Source: Chelydra serpentina (Eukaryota > Chordata > Testudines > Chelydridae). From it: a stretch of DNA of 64,000 bases. The stretch spans positions 19,659,501 to 19,723,500 of the forward strand of contig JBAIAC010000040.1 of assembly GCA_037349315.1 (NCBI GenBank), read 5' to 3'. Below the pieces are notes generated by a model. That model saw only the letters and a list, made by a program, of their open reading frames with translations. It was not told where the DNA came from and made no database searches. The position numbers and the translations under genes were made by a program. Shown here piece after piece: positions 1-10,532 of this stretch (its first letter is position 1; each line of letters starts with the position of its first letter).

Positions 1-470
1 AACAGATTCCCTGAGTACTTCTGCATTTTGTAATTATTACTGGGCCATAAAAATCCCTTCTCCCTCCTGCCAACATTATCTTAGTAAACTTTACGAGTGC
101 TCATGAGGTTAATGCAGAGCTATAAATCTGCAATGGGTCGAACAAGTGAGAGGAGAGGAAGTGTTCGTAAATCTGTTGGAATTGCTCCAGTTTGTTTATT
201 TAATAAAATACTGTTTCATAAAAATGCTCATAGCCTCCTGGCTGGGCCCTAAGCTGGCAGCTGCGGGCGGTGGGTGGGGGGAGGCTCGGCTCGGTGGAAG
301 CTCTCCTCTGCACACAGCTATGTATCTGTCCCGTCTGTCTGATATATCACGCAGGCTGGAACCGTAGCCCATTCCACTCATGTGCTGTTTGTTCTCTCTG
401 CAGCCTTTAATAGTTCTATTCAATATTTTAAATTGTGCTACAAAACCAGAACATATGTAGTGCAGCTTGT
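1..470. other. AT-rich single-copy stretch, possible conserved non-coding DNA
   Basis: No repeat or gene is recognised here. The outer parts are AT-rich with homeodomain-like words (TAATTATTA near 33-41) and flank a GC-rich core at about 240-310. The short open frames on both strands have no recognisable domain. The stretch could be conserved regulatory DNA, but that is only an impression from base composition. From 470 to 1202 I see nothing beyond ordinary single-copy sequence. Confidence 0.2.
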
Positions 471-1202
471 AAGCGGCTCTCAGCAGCTGCTCTCCGAGGC
501 AGACTTTGAGGATACATCTCCCTGGGCCCTTCCCACATGGATTTCTATGTGAAGTTAGGCACCAGTCTTCCCTTTGTTCCTCCTTCCCTGTCTGGAAATG
601 TTAAGTCTGCAGCACAGACAACACTGAGTGTGCAAAAATCTTAAGTCAGGCCATAAAGTCCATGATTTAAATCTCTAGATATAAAATAAACCCGTCTCCT
701 CTTCCTTTGCATTCTGGTTCCGCCCCGGGCACGTTTCCCACCTATTCCCCACAAACATGAAAGTTGCAAACTCTTTTTGAAAACGAAAGCCGAGGTTCTC
801 ACATAATCCCTTCCCTCCAGGAGCCGAGGCTTTCTGGAAAACACCAGCTTTGTGACGAGAAGCTAGATGGGTGGGTCGGGTGAGAGCTCTTGAAAGGCAC
901 CCTGGGGGGTTTCTGCCTCTGGGCCTACACAATGTGTCTTTGGAAAAAACCCTGTAGCTTTTGGTCTCCCGATTCGTACTGTTGAGCTGCCTTTACCTTG
1001 CCAGCCGAGCTGGAGTCTGAAGGATACTATCCCCTGCCGAACAGCCAAGCAAGCAGAGGCAGCAGGCCAAGGGGAGATTTGGGGAGAGCAGTGGCTGTGG
1101 GGGCAGCAGTCACGCCGTAGTTCTGGCTGCTGGGATGTGCAGGACACACACATGCAAAGCAGGCCCTGCTACCGGAGCCAGGACCACCCCAGAGCTCTAG
1201 AG

Positions 1203-1508
1203 CAGGGGTGGGCAACCTATGGCATGGGTGCCGAAGGCGGCCCGCGAGCTGATTTTCAGTGGCACTCACACTGCTCGGGTCCTGGCCACGGGTCTGGGGG
1301 GCTCTGCATTTTAATTTAATTTTAAATAAAGCCTCTTAAACATTTTTAAAACCTTATTTACTTTACATACAACAATAGTTTACTTATATATTAAAGACCT
1401 AGAGACCTTCTAAAAAACGTTACAATGTATTATTGGCACGAGAAACCTTAAATTCGAGTGAATAAATGAAGACTCGGCACACCGCTTGTGAAAGGTTGCC
1501 AACCCCTG
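1203..1508. mobile_element. hAT-type non-autonomous DNA transposon (about 306 bp)
   Basis: The element opens with CAGGGGTGGGCAACCTAT and closes with a matching inverted end, about 15 of 18 positions identical. The flanking octamers CTCTAGAG (1195-1202) and GGCTAGTG (1509-1516) share five of eight bases around a central CTAG, fitting a decayed 8-bp hAT target duplication. The interior is AT-rich and has no transposase, so it must have been mobilised in trans. Element ends are clear; the exact family name is not assigned. Confidence 0.85.
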
Positions 1509-2521
1509 GGCTAGTGTCTGGCCAGCAGGAGGCCAGACCATTGACAACCTAGCCCTGTGCAAGGGCGGTGCCTGCCCCCTTCCGCAGAGCTCCTCCCTGC
1601 CCCGGGGATAAACGGGGAGTCTTTGCGCACCCAGTGCCTCGCACAGAGAGGCCTCTAGGGGTTCCTGCAATACAAATAATAACCCAGGACATCGGCGTTT
1701 GGCTTCCAGCCTTGTCCACCTGCCCCCCGCCCTCCCCGAGTCTTTTCTGGGGCACTGCACTCTTAGACCTGGGTATGGCACGCTCTGCTTGGCTTGCTCC
1801 GGTAGAAACCATGGGCATGTTTGGCAGAGACAGCCACCGCTGGGCTAGCAGAAAACGCCTGTCTGCTGCAACAAGAAGAGGTCCTCAGTGGAATGGTAGA
1901 TTTCCAGTCTGCATAAAAATACCGGGCTAGTGCTGAAGGCAGCGAGAGTAATAGCCAAGGCGTGAGCCTTGCGGTTTCCTGTGAAACTCAGCACTCCCCG
2001 TGAAGAGTTAACGCCGTACACTTCCTTGCATGTTCACTCGCGGTAGGTAGGGTAGATTTGCTTGGATTTTACAGTGAAATTTGAAATCCACAGTTACAAG
2101 GAAACATTTATTTTCTTGCCCTTCAATGATCAAACAAGTGGTGCTGAGGCACAAGGAAGCGGAATTGCCATTAGCGGAGCTGTTTTCTCTTTGCTGTAAA
2201 ATATCAAATATTTTGACATTTCCATCAGAGTTTGCTTTGTATCAAAGCTTTAATAGCACAATAATCTCAAGGCTTTTAGACTTCATAGGTTTTATATTTC
2301 TAAGCCCTCCCTGCTTTATGAAGGGACACTTTTAAAGTTACATGTGTTATTCCTTTCACAAAGACCAAAGAGAAAGTCATAAAAACAGGAATAAGATGGA
2401 ACAGGCTGACGGGCTGTTTTGGGGGTTAAATTTAGTGTAAAACTTCCATTACCAAAGCAGGCTGGGGTAATTCCATAGAGTGACACACACACTGTTTGGC
2501 AATGGCTTTATGGCATTAAGC
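1509..2521. other. Single-copy stretch without recognisable gene
   Basis: No repeat is recognised. The part from about 2041 to 2460 is AT-rich, low in CpG and looks like many conserved vertebrate non-coding elements, but conservation cannot be judged from one sequence. The open frames here have no identifiable domain. Confidence 0.2.
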
Positions 2522-2899
2522 CAGTGGTTCTCAAACTGGGGTTCAGGGGTTCGCGAGTCATGTCTGGGGCTGCCAGCCCCACTGATCAACTCTTCCCCTC
2601 CCTCCCAGTGCTTCCTGCATGCTGCGGAACAGCTGTACAGCAGCATGCAGGAGGTGCTGGGGAGGAGCAGGGATGGGGTGCGCTCGGGGGGAGGGGGTGG
2701 AAAGAGGCAGGGAAGAGGAGGGGCAGGGATGGGGTGGGAAGAGGTGGGTCCTTGGGGGAAGGGGTGGAGTGGGGGCAGGGCCTGGGTCAGAGCAGGGAGT
2801 TGAGCACCCCCGGGGAAAATTAGAAGCCGGCTTGGGGGTCTGCGAAAATTTTAAAATCAAAATGGGGGCCCGCGGGTTGCTAAAGTCTGAGAACCGCGG
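2522..2899. mobile_element. hAT-type MITE with perfect 8-bp target duplication
   Basis: The left end CAGTGGTTCTCAAAC matches the inverted right end at 12 of 15 positions. The octamer CATTAAGC occurs exactly on both sides (2514-2521 and 2900-2907), the expected hAT signature. The interior is strongly G-rich on the plus strand (about 2680-2800), which keeps several frames open by chance. No transposase is encoded. The CAGxGGTTCTCAA end is of the kind seen in SPIN/Charlie-like hAT families, though I cannot name the subfamily. Confidence 0.92.
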
Positions 2900-3429
2900 C
2901 ATTAAGCTATTGTGACCGCGACGTTATTGGAAAGTCGGGGAGAGGACACTAAGGCATCCTCATCCACGTCACGCTCACCAAATGGGAACACACATGTATC
3001 ACCGACAGGTGAGATTCAGCACAGCACAGCTTCCTGTGCAGAGAGTGAACTAGGGTCCAACTCCGTTTGCACTAGGGTTTGCACTCCGTTTGCTGCTTCT
3101 ATGACAATCTTCCACACTGCAGGCCTCTGCAGACAAGCCTGGCACCCCAGCGTGCCCATTGCTTGGCTTTGATGCTCAGGCACGCAAGGGGGCAGCAGTT
3201 TTTTCTTTCCTGCAATCAGTGCAGCACAAAGACCCAATAACAAGAGGGGCTCCAAGATGCCTGGCTCCACTGGTGATGCACGTGACTTCCATCACTTCCC
3301 CCTGCTTCAGCCACCCATTGAAGCCCCCTGGGCTGGCAGTGGATTTTTGCAGTCGAAGTTAGAGACATTCCTTTTGCACTCTGGAGAGTTCAGTGCAGAA
3401 AAGTCATAATCCCTGTCACTCCTCCCGCA

Positions 3430-3657
3430 ACTTTCACGTGAGGCTCTCAAAGCCCTTTGTAACCATTCAATAAGCTGAGCAAAATTCCTTTGAGGTACCC
3501 CAGTGTCATCATTACTGGTACATGCATAGGGAAACTGAGGCACCGTGCACATAAAAGACTTGCCCCGGTATTGAACCATGACCACATACACTGGGGATTG
3601 AGCCCGGAACTTCAGCTCCTACAACACAAGCTTCTGCCCCTTTGGCTCCAAGATCTG
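3430..3657 (-). repeat. CORE/MIR-like SINE relic
   Basis: Read on the minus strand from about 3657, a tRNA-like head (B-box-like GGGCTCAATCCCC) is followed by the core phrase GTGCCTCAGTTTCCCTATG and then by AAAGGGCTTTGAGAGCC, which resembles the tail of reptilian CORE-SINEs. The copy is diverged and its ends are approximate. The flanks 2900-3429 and 3658-4012 hold nothing I recognise. Confidence 0.65.
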
Positions 3658-4012
3658 CATGAGCTGTGAGAGAGCAGGACTCTGTGGTGCACTAGGAAAT
3701 TGAACAGAGGAAACACAGAGGCTCGTGTTCTAATCTAGTGGCTTCTATTCTGTTCTCTAGAGGTTCTCACACCAAGCTCATCACTGTGGTATCTGAGCAT
3801 CTTCCTGCGGTGCATTAGGCAGCGCGGCTACAAAACATGGTATGTTTGTTCCCCCGCCCTCTCCCCCGGAGAAGTGTGTGCAGTGGAGATCTGGGAGCTT
3901 TGGTAAGTAAATAATAAGCACACAGAGACATGGTGCGACATACACACACAGACACATGAGGGAAGGCGGGGTTGGAGAAATGCTCCCTGCCCATGGAGCG
4001 GAAGGTGGGGAG

Positions 4013-4175
4013 CACTGTTCCCTCTAAGCTGTGCACGTGTGCGCATGCACACAGATCCTAAACCCCGCACACCTGGCGAAACACCACGCGCACAAAAATT
4101 TGCACAGAAGCACAACAATTTGCATAGAAGAAATTTTTTGCGCACACGGCCTGTCAAAAATTAGAGGGAACATTG
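4013..4175. mobile_element. hAT-type MITE with TGTTCCCTCTAA ends (163 bp)
   Basis: The terminal inverted repeat CACTGTTCCCTCTAA matches the other end at 14 of 15 positions. The octamer GTGGGGAG flanks it exactly on both sides (4005-4012 and 4176-4183). The interior has alternating GCGCAC and AATTTGCA motifs and no coding capacity. The perfect duplication and near-perfect ends make the boundaries secure. Confidence 0.93.
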
Positions 4176-5734
4176 GTGGGGAGTTGGGGGTGATCCTCAC
4201 TGCCAGGGGAAGTTCTTTCCAAAGTTTTGGGCAGGCCCCCGGAAAGCTCAGTCTCCGGGAACATCCCTTCTCCCCAGAGCAGAGGTGCCAGCGAGCCCTC
4301 TCAGCCTCCCCAGGAACACCGCAGGCAGGGTGCGGGGCTGCTGGCAGCAGGACACCAATGAACACTTGATGACGGAGGAGCAATCTCTGGGGGCCAGCTG
4401 TGTAGGTGTCCACGTACCATAGCGACGGGAGCCCTGCGGGTGCCTCGACAGGCCTGACAGACCTGTTTGGTTCTGTGCAAGAGAGGGGAGGAAGGCAGCG
4501 CTGTCAGCCCTTTAGGGGACCAGGGGGCTCCACAGGGGACATGCTAATGTCCTGTCTGCAGCCCAGAGATGACTGACTGCTGGGGAAGCAGTGGGCTGGG
4601 CTGATGGGGTCCACTCAGCCTGGTCTGATATCCTGACCGCTTCCCAGGTCTGGGAGCTTGCCCGCAGGGGTTGCTCAGGGCAAGCAGGGGAGGGGGCACA
4701 CGCCTGCCTGAGCCTATTTCCGGGAGGGTCTTTGCTTAGTGAGCTGCTGCCTTCCAACAGCAGGACAGGGCCGGGGAGCTAGAGAGACTTTCCCAGGCAG
4801 CCTCGCTTGTTTGCACAGAGCCCCGGGGTTGCAGTTACTGTCACGAGCTTCTGATCCCAACAAAAGCCTAATCCCTGACTCCAGCCACATCCCCACCCCC
4901 CAGCCTAACGCCCTAGACACAGCCCAGAGCCACCCCACCCACGAGCAGAGCAGCCTGACCCTCACCCCCACTCCACCCTCTGTCCCCGGAGCAGCCAACC
5001 CCCTTTTAAAGATTATCCCGGATTGTCCCAGCTGGGAGTCAGTCTGCTGACCAACAGGGCCTGGCGTTAGGGGCCCCGCTGGGTGGAGGTATATTATGGG
5101 ATGTGCTGGCACCCCAGGGGGCACTCGAAGACCTAGTCACTCTCTTACACCCAGCAAATCTAGCAGGGCTAGGTTCCGTGTGGGTCTCCTCTCAGCATCT
5201 AGCTTCCCTTCAGCAGGGATTGGAGGCTCTAAAATGACTGCCCAGCCTCTGCACACAGACAAGACCCATGAGACTCCAATTACCTGCCACAGGGGCCATA
5301 GGGAGCTGGGCAGGGAAGGATCCAGTTAAAATGCAGCCGTTTAAGGTAATTCATAGAAACCTCAGCAGAGGAGTGAGCAACTGGGGCTCTCCCAAGCAGC
5401 AATGGGCTGGCTCTTCTAGGCTGAGCAAGACACCAAAGTCATCAGTCCGGCCAAAGGGCTCTTCGGGGTTTCAGATCTGCCTGGGTAAGGAAGATAAGGA
5501 CAACCCCACCTGCCCCCCAGAGATGCTGTCCTGATTCTGAGCTGAGCTACAGTGGATGTTAATGATGCTGCTCCTGGTTTAAACTGAGATTAGCATCAGG
5601 TCTGTCATGAAAATCTCATTTGATATTGTAAGAGTCAGGTGTGACCCTCTCCCCAGCCCCTCATTTCTGGGTCGGGAGGCACAGAGAAATAATGAGCATC
5701 ACATTTTTAAACAGGCTCGCTGAGTTTAGCTAGT
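4176..5734. other. Single-copy, fairly GC-rich stretch
   Basis: About 1.5 kb with no repeat, RNA gene or coding exon that I recognise. Minus-strand and plus-strand open frames overlap at 4500-5130, which points to low stop density in C-rich sequence rather than to coding. Confidence 0.2.
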
Positions 5735-5960
5735 CAGGTTTTTTTGATGGAAAAATGGCTTTTCCCAGCACAACAAACATTTCCACAAAAAATTTGGGTT
5801 TAGTAAATTCCTCCCTCCCCCCCACCTCGATATTTTTACTGAAAAACCTAAAATTGGTTTTTAAAACAAAAAAATGCTGGCAGAAAACTTTTTAAAAAAA
5901 AATAAAATGTTTTGAAATGTCCTGCAGAGAATAACTGTGTTGGGTTTTTTGAGCAATTCT
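5735..5960. repeat. AT-rich dispersed repeat, TTTTGAAA type
   Basis: Runs of A and T broken by GAAAA/TTTTC words, such as TTTTTGATGGAAAAATGG and AATGTTTTGAAATG, resemble the longer copies at 24440, 32205, 39444, 45278 and 46009. Ends cannot be fixed, and chance similarity of AT-rich sequence is possible. Confidence 0.4.
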
Positions 5961-6625
5961 ATCACTATTTCATTCTTTGCTTGGTAACACACCTATATTA
6001 AGGGTATAATCTTACCTTTGCTTTTTATTAAATAAATACCTGAGTACGTTATGTAAAGAGCTCTGAGCCTCCAAGGGCAAGCAGCCTGCAGGCACCCGGC
6101 TTTTGTAGCAGTCTTAAGATGGAGTCCAAGCAAGTATTAAATGGGATTTCCCCACTGAATTTATAGCATCTCTGAGCTGCCGATTATCTGGGATTTAGTT
6201 TGTCTTTGTACCCACTCCACTTATCCCACATCCCACCATGTCCTTCTAAACCAAAACATGTTCCTGAAATAAGCTTCAGTCCAATCTGTTGGCCAAGTAG
6301 AATACGAAGACAGTAACATGCAAGGGTATTGTAGTGAAACCCGGCTGTGTCTGACTCCCAAGCAGCCAGGTAGAAGAGTCCCTGTTCAAGAAGTCCAGGG
6401 GCAAATTACTCTTGTAGGAACTGCTCAAAACAGCAGTTATCGCTGAGGACCTTTGCCTGAGGGGTGTGTTTTGGAGTGTTTTGAAGATTTTTTTTCTCCC
6501 TGGTTTTTTTGAGTGAAGGGGAGTGGGGGTGGGGAGAGATATGTGACTGAGCCCTCGAAGGGACATGGATGAGTTTGTTTGTTTCAATGTTTGAATGGGC
6601 TCAAAGTTCATTTTAGACATCAAGA

Positions 6626-6753
6626 CCTTGGTTCAGGATTGCACCCTTTTCAGGACAGCAATTTAAACATATGTTTAAGCTCTGTGGAAGCCAAGAGGAC
6701 TTAAGTATGTGCTTGAAATTAAGCTTGTGCATAAGTCCTTTCCTGAACCAGGG
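6626..6753. repeat. Ancient amniote fold-back repeat (TTAAGCATGTGCTTAA family)
   Basis: The left end CCTTGGTTCAGGA is inverted at the right end as TCCTGAACCAGGG, and the interior has AAACATATGTTTAAG and TAAGTATGTGCTTGAAATTA. The whole can fold into an imperfect hairpin. It belongs with the copies at 34421 and 53840. The copy is old and diverged. Confidence 0.6.
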
Positions 6754-7039
6754 ATAATAAATAAGTATACACACCTGTGGGGCACAACGCTGCCATATAG
6801 GAGGCCTCAGTGACAACAGGGTGGTGCTGGTGACTATAAGAGAGACAGAGAGTTCTCTCCTGCTTCTCCAAACTGCGGGCACAATGTGGCGCGTGCAGCA
6901 GGCCGTGCTCATTGGTAAGCCCAGGGGACATACGTTGCGCCCAGGCCCGTTTTCATGGTCTGCCTGGGCCTGGCTGGGGAATGTCAGACAAGTCCCAGCT
7001 GGAGAGTTTGAAATGATCGTGGCATCTCCAAACAGCCAC

Positions 7040-7290
7040 CGGCAGAAGCATGTGCTTGTGAGCGATGCCCAGGAGCTCGGGCATCTTAGTTCTACTCGTA
7101 CTGCTTCCCCCCGTCGTGCTGGGTGGCCTGGGCCAGGTCACGTCACCTTTCTGGATGTCTGGGAAACGGGCGTGACAACCTCCAATGGTCCAAACGGAGC
7201 TGTGCGGCCGGACTCCTCATTGCTTCCAAAGCGCTTTGGGATTCCTGAAGGGCGTCATGTTTATAGCCCCATAACGGAGCTGGCCACAAT
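7040..7290 (+). repeat. CORE-SINE-like relic
   Basis: The phrases GGGCCAGGTCACGTCACC (about 7130) and AAAGCGCTTTGGGATTCC (about 7228) match the core and tail of reptilian CORE-SINEs in the right order. This accounts for part of a 173-codon open frame spanning 6821-7342, which should not be read as a gene. Boundaries are approximate. Confidence 0.5.
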
Positions 7291-8624
7291 ACCCCAGATT
7301 AAAGCACATCACAGTCGAACGGTAACAAATCATGGTGAATGAGAGGAGCGGGAAAAGCGTGGTATGGGGCGGGGGAGGGTAATTGCTAGCATTGGGAGTG
7401 GCCAGATGACGGAAAAACGATTCACAACAAAATGCACTGAGTTTGGCTGGCTGAGATTCAGGGGTCGTGATTTCTAGACCTCCATTGAAGTCCTCTATGT
7501 TTGCAGGGTTCACAGGAACACAGCGCTAGCTCACACACCCCATGCATTCCTGCCAGGCCTCTAAACTCGACTGAGGCCAGAGCTGTAGATCACTTTGCTT
7601 CTCCTGCTGTGTAATTCTCTGTCTATTCTCCGGGTGCAGCGGCCTCAGCCCTGTGCAGTGTGAGCTCGCCCCGCTTGTGCGGCCTGGTCTTACATCAGGT
7701 AGTGAGGGGATGGGAAGTGACGAGACAGTGAGCTGGAAAATGGGTGCGTGAGTCAGATTGACGGGAACGCTATTGCTATGGAAACAGGCTCAGGGTACTG
7801 GCCGGCCTGTTCTCCAGTTGTTTGCTTTGGTTCTCCAGTGAGTTCCTCACAAGACAAGGGATTTGCACCATGAGACATGCTGCTGGGGCGAGGCAGTTCA
7901 GGGACAGATCCTGCTTTGGAAAGGGCCCCCTATCATGGCAGAGAGAGGCTGAATCCAAATACCTAACTGTGCTGTCTGGATCTGGTCCATTTGCAATGAA
8001 CTTCGCATGCATCAGGACCTAGGCGTGGTTTCGGAGATGCATAGTTACTCCACCATCATGCAGAAGAAATCTGCATCAAGGGATGAAATCACATGTAACT
8101 TCACAGGTGATAACACAGGTGGGCACATGTCGACTCAGAGAAAATCATAGCGCACACAGCAAACATTTGCAGAACTGTGTGTGCTTCTTGACTAATGCTC
8201 AGGTTATTAACACGACTTCTGCCACTAAGGCTGATTTCTAAAGCTGCTTCCCATTGTCACAAAGTCCAGATCTGCTACACGGGGCTAGAAACAAAATTTT
8301 ACTGAATTACAAAGTGCCTCCAGTCAGGCTTGCACTTTCCTGGTGGAATGTAAATGTCTCTTTTTAGAAGGAAATTGCTTTGAAGTTACTATTTCCCTAA
8401 ATGTGACAATAATCTGCTTAATGTTTTGTGTCAAACTAATTACAGCATAATTACCCTTTTTAAAAATAACAGGTATTTTAATTGTTGCAGGGTTACACAA
8501 TTCTGTTGTAGAAATAGCTTGTTTTACACTCACAGCCTTAGTTTATCAAGTGCATAGGTAACCTTCGACTATTCACGAATGTACTGTACAACAGTAAAAC
8601 ATCCCCATGTCCCTAGTCAGTGAC
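7291..8624. other. Single-copy stretch; AT-rich part 8321-8560 possibly conserved
   Basis: No repeat or gene is recognised. The sub-region 8321-8560 is AT-rich with several TAATTA-like words and low CpG, a texture common in conserved non-coding elements. No function can be assigned. Confidence 0.2.
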
Positions 8625-9045
8625 ACTCTTCTCCTGCTTCATCTCCCCCTTCTCTTGTCCTGGTCTCCCTCTCTGGCTGCATGATTCCAAGCGTGTATCT
8701 CATTTGCATCTCTCATGCCTAGTTTCTCACAAGCACTCAGTTTTCTCCTCCTCTGGGTTTCTCTCTCCTTCTCAGCTGAGTTGCCTCTCCACCATCCTTG
8801 GCTAACATCTCCTTCCCCACCCTGTATTTGCCTGTAGCCGTGCAGTGGCCTTTTACCTTATGTTCTTTCAGCACGTCTGTCTTCCCCTCCGAGTTTTCCG
8901 CATATTTCCTTTCCCTCTTAATTTTGTGTCTTTACAGCAGTATTTTAAATGTTTGAAACCTCTCTTCTCCTCCTTGTTTTTTGATGTGTTCATTTTCTGG
9001 TTTTTCATTTGTTTTCTGCAGACAGCAATTTTTCATCTCTGGTAG
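8625..9045 (+). repeat. Pyrimidine-rich (CT) strand-asymmetric tract
   Basis: For about 420 bases the plus strand is dominated by C and T, with many CTCTC, TTCTCC and CCTTTT words and few purine runs. An octamer-like ATTTGCAT occurs at 8702-8709. This is low-complexity-like sequence and not a clean microsatellite. The frames across it are open by composition only. Confidence 0.55.
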
Positions 9046-9269
9046 CAAGAATAATTAGTAATGATTCATAGGAATGCTATGGTTATAATACACTATTAGG
9101 AGATGGTTTGCAACCTGTTGCAGAGACAGTTATCAGTGATTTCACAATAATTAATAGATTATTGTCTAGCACCTGTTACAAACCCTTGCAGAGTGGAGTA
9201 GATACAGAGATTTATACCTTTCTCCACAATACCCGATAAAACACTTTAAAACAATTTATTCAGGGGCAG

Positions 9270-10015
9270 TAGGAACATAGGAGCAAAGAATGTCGGCCAT
9301 ACTTACTGGACTGGGAACTCTATCCTGGGTAGCAAGGATGCTGAAAAAGATTTGGGGGTCGTGGGTAAATCAGTTGAACATGAGCTCCCAGTGTGATGCT
9401 GTAATCAAAAGAGCTAATGCGATCCTGGGATGCATAAACAGGAGAATCTCAAGCAGGAATAGAGAGGTTATTTTACCTCTCTATTTGTCACTGATATGAC
9501 TCCTGCTGGAATCCTGTGTCCAGTTCTGATTCCCGCAATTTAAGAAGGATATTGAAAAATTGAAGGGTTCAGAGAAGAGCCACGAGAATGATTAAAGGAT
9601 TAGAATACTTCTTTTATAGTGATAGATGCAAAGAGCTCAGTCTATTTAGCAAAAACAGAAAGTTAAGGGGTAACTTGATTACAGTCTGTAAGTATCTACA
9701 TAGGGAACATATATTTAATAATGGCCTCTTCAACTGAGCAGAGGAAGGCATAACATGATCCAATGACTGGAAGTTGAAGCTAGACAAATTCAGACTGGAA
9801 ATAAGACGTGTATTTTTAACAGTGAGGGCAATTAACCACTGGAACAATTTACCAAGGGTCATTATGGATTCTTCATCAATGACCATTTTAAATGAAGATG
9901 GGATGTTTTTCTAAAAGCTCTGCTCTAGGAATGATTTTGCAAAGTTCTCCGGCTTGTGCTATACAGGAGGTCAGACTAGATGATCCAATATTCCCGTCTG
10001 GCCTTGGAATCTATG
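9270..10015 (+). mobile_element. CR1 LINE, 3' part (5'-truncated), upstream piece
   Basis: The sequence encodes the C-terminal end of the CR1 reverse-transcriptase protein in broken frames. Recognisable words are DLGVV-like, QLNMSSQCDAVIKRANAILG (9374-9433), [14 protein letters not shown] and the RRATRMIKGL-like block near 9580. It continues through the 3' UTR phrase GAGGTCAGACTAGATGATCC to the tail. It is 5'-truncated, as most CR1 copies are, and carries frameshifts and stops, so it is dead. A hAT element splits it at its tail. Confidence 0.9.
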
Positions 10016-10517
10016 CAGGGCCAGCGCGCCCACTAGGCAACCCTAGGCAGTTGCCTAGGGCACCAAGATTTGGGGGGCGGTGGGTGGCTGCCTCCTGGCT
10101 CCCCACTGAGCCGCTGAATGGGGAGCCGAGGGGCAGCCACCGCGAGCTGCCCCCCTTCCCCCCCGCTCAGTGCCTGAGTGGGGAGCCAGGGGTCAGCCGA
10201 CGCAAGCCGGCCCGCTACCCCCACGCTCCGTGCCTGAGCGGGGAGCCAGGGGGCAGCCGCGGCATGCCGCCCCTCTGCCCGGGGCTCCCCGCTCAGCTCC
10301 TACGGCCTGCGGGTCACGGGTGGTGGGAGGGGCTGAGCGCCCGCGGGCGGGGGAGCTGGCTGAGGGGGGTGGCATTGTGGGTGGGGAGGCTGAGCTCCCG
10401 CGGGTGGGGGAGCTGACTGGGGGTGTGTGTGTGGCATCGCGGGGGGTGGAGGGTGGGCTGCAGTGCTGGTGCAAGGAAGTTTTGCCTAGGGCGCGAAACT
10501 TCCTTGCACCGGCCCTG
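10016..10517. mobile_element. GC-rich hAT-type element inserted in the CR1 tail (502 bp)
   Basis: The ends CAGGGCCAGCGC and (inverted) CAGGGCCGGTGC match, and AATCTATG lies on both sides (10008-10015 and 10518-10525). The interior is GC-rich and built of degenerate tandem units of about 68 bp sharing GGGGAGCCAGGGG, followed by two units sharing GGGGGAGCTG. These give long open frames on both strands (a 174-codon frame starts at 9892) that are not genes. The octamer equals a repeat of the CR1 tail, so part of the flanking match may pre-date the insertion. Confidence 0.9.
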
Positions 10518-10532
10518 AATCTATGAATAATT
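10518..10532 (+). mobile_element. CR1 tail remnant beyond the hAT insertion
   Basis: AATCTATGAATAAT continues the CR1 3' tail interrupted at 10015. Read together, the two sides give the expected ending of the element with the hAT element removed. Confidence 0.7.

Noticed and set aside
6821..7342. 173-codon plus-strand frame
   Set aside because: Its second half overlaps a CORE-SINE relic and no protein family is recognised.
9892..10526. 174- and 118-codon plus-strand frames
   Set aside because: They run from CR1 into the GC-rich hAT element at 10016-10517 and read its degenerate tandem units.
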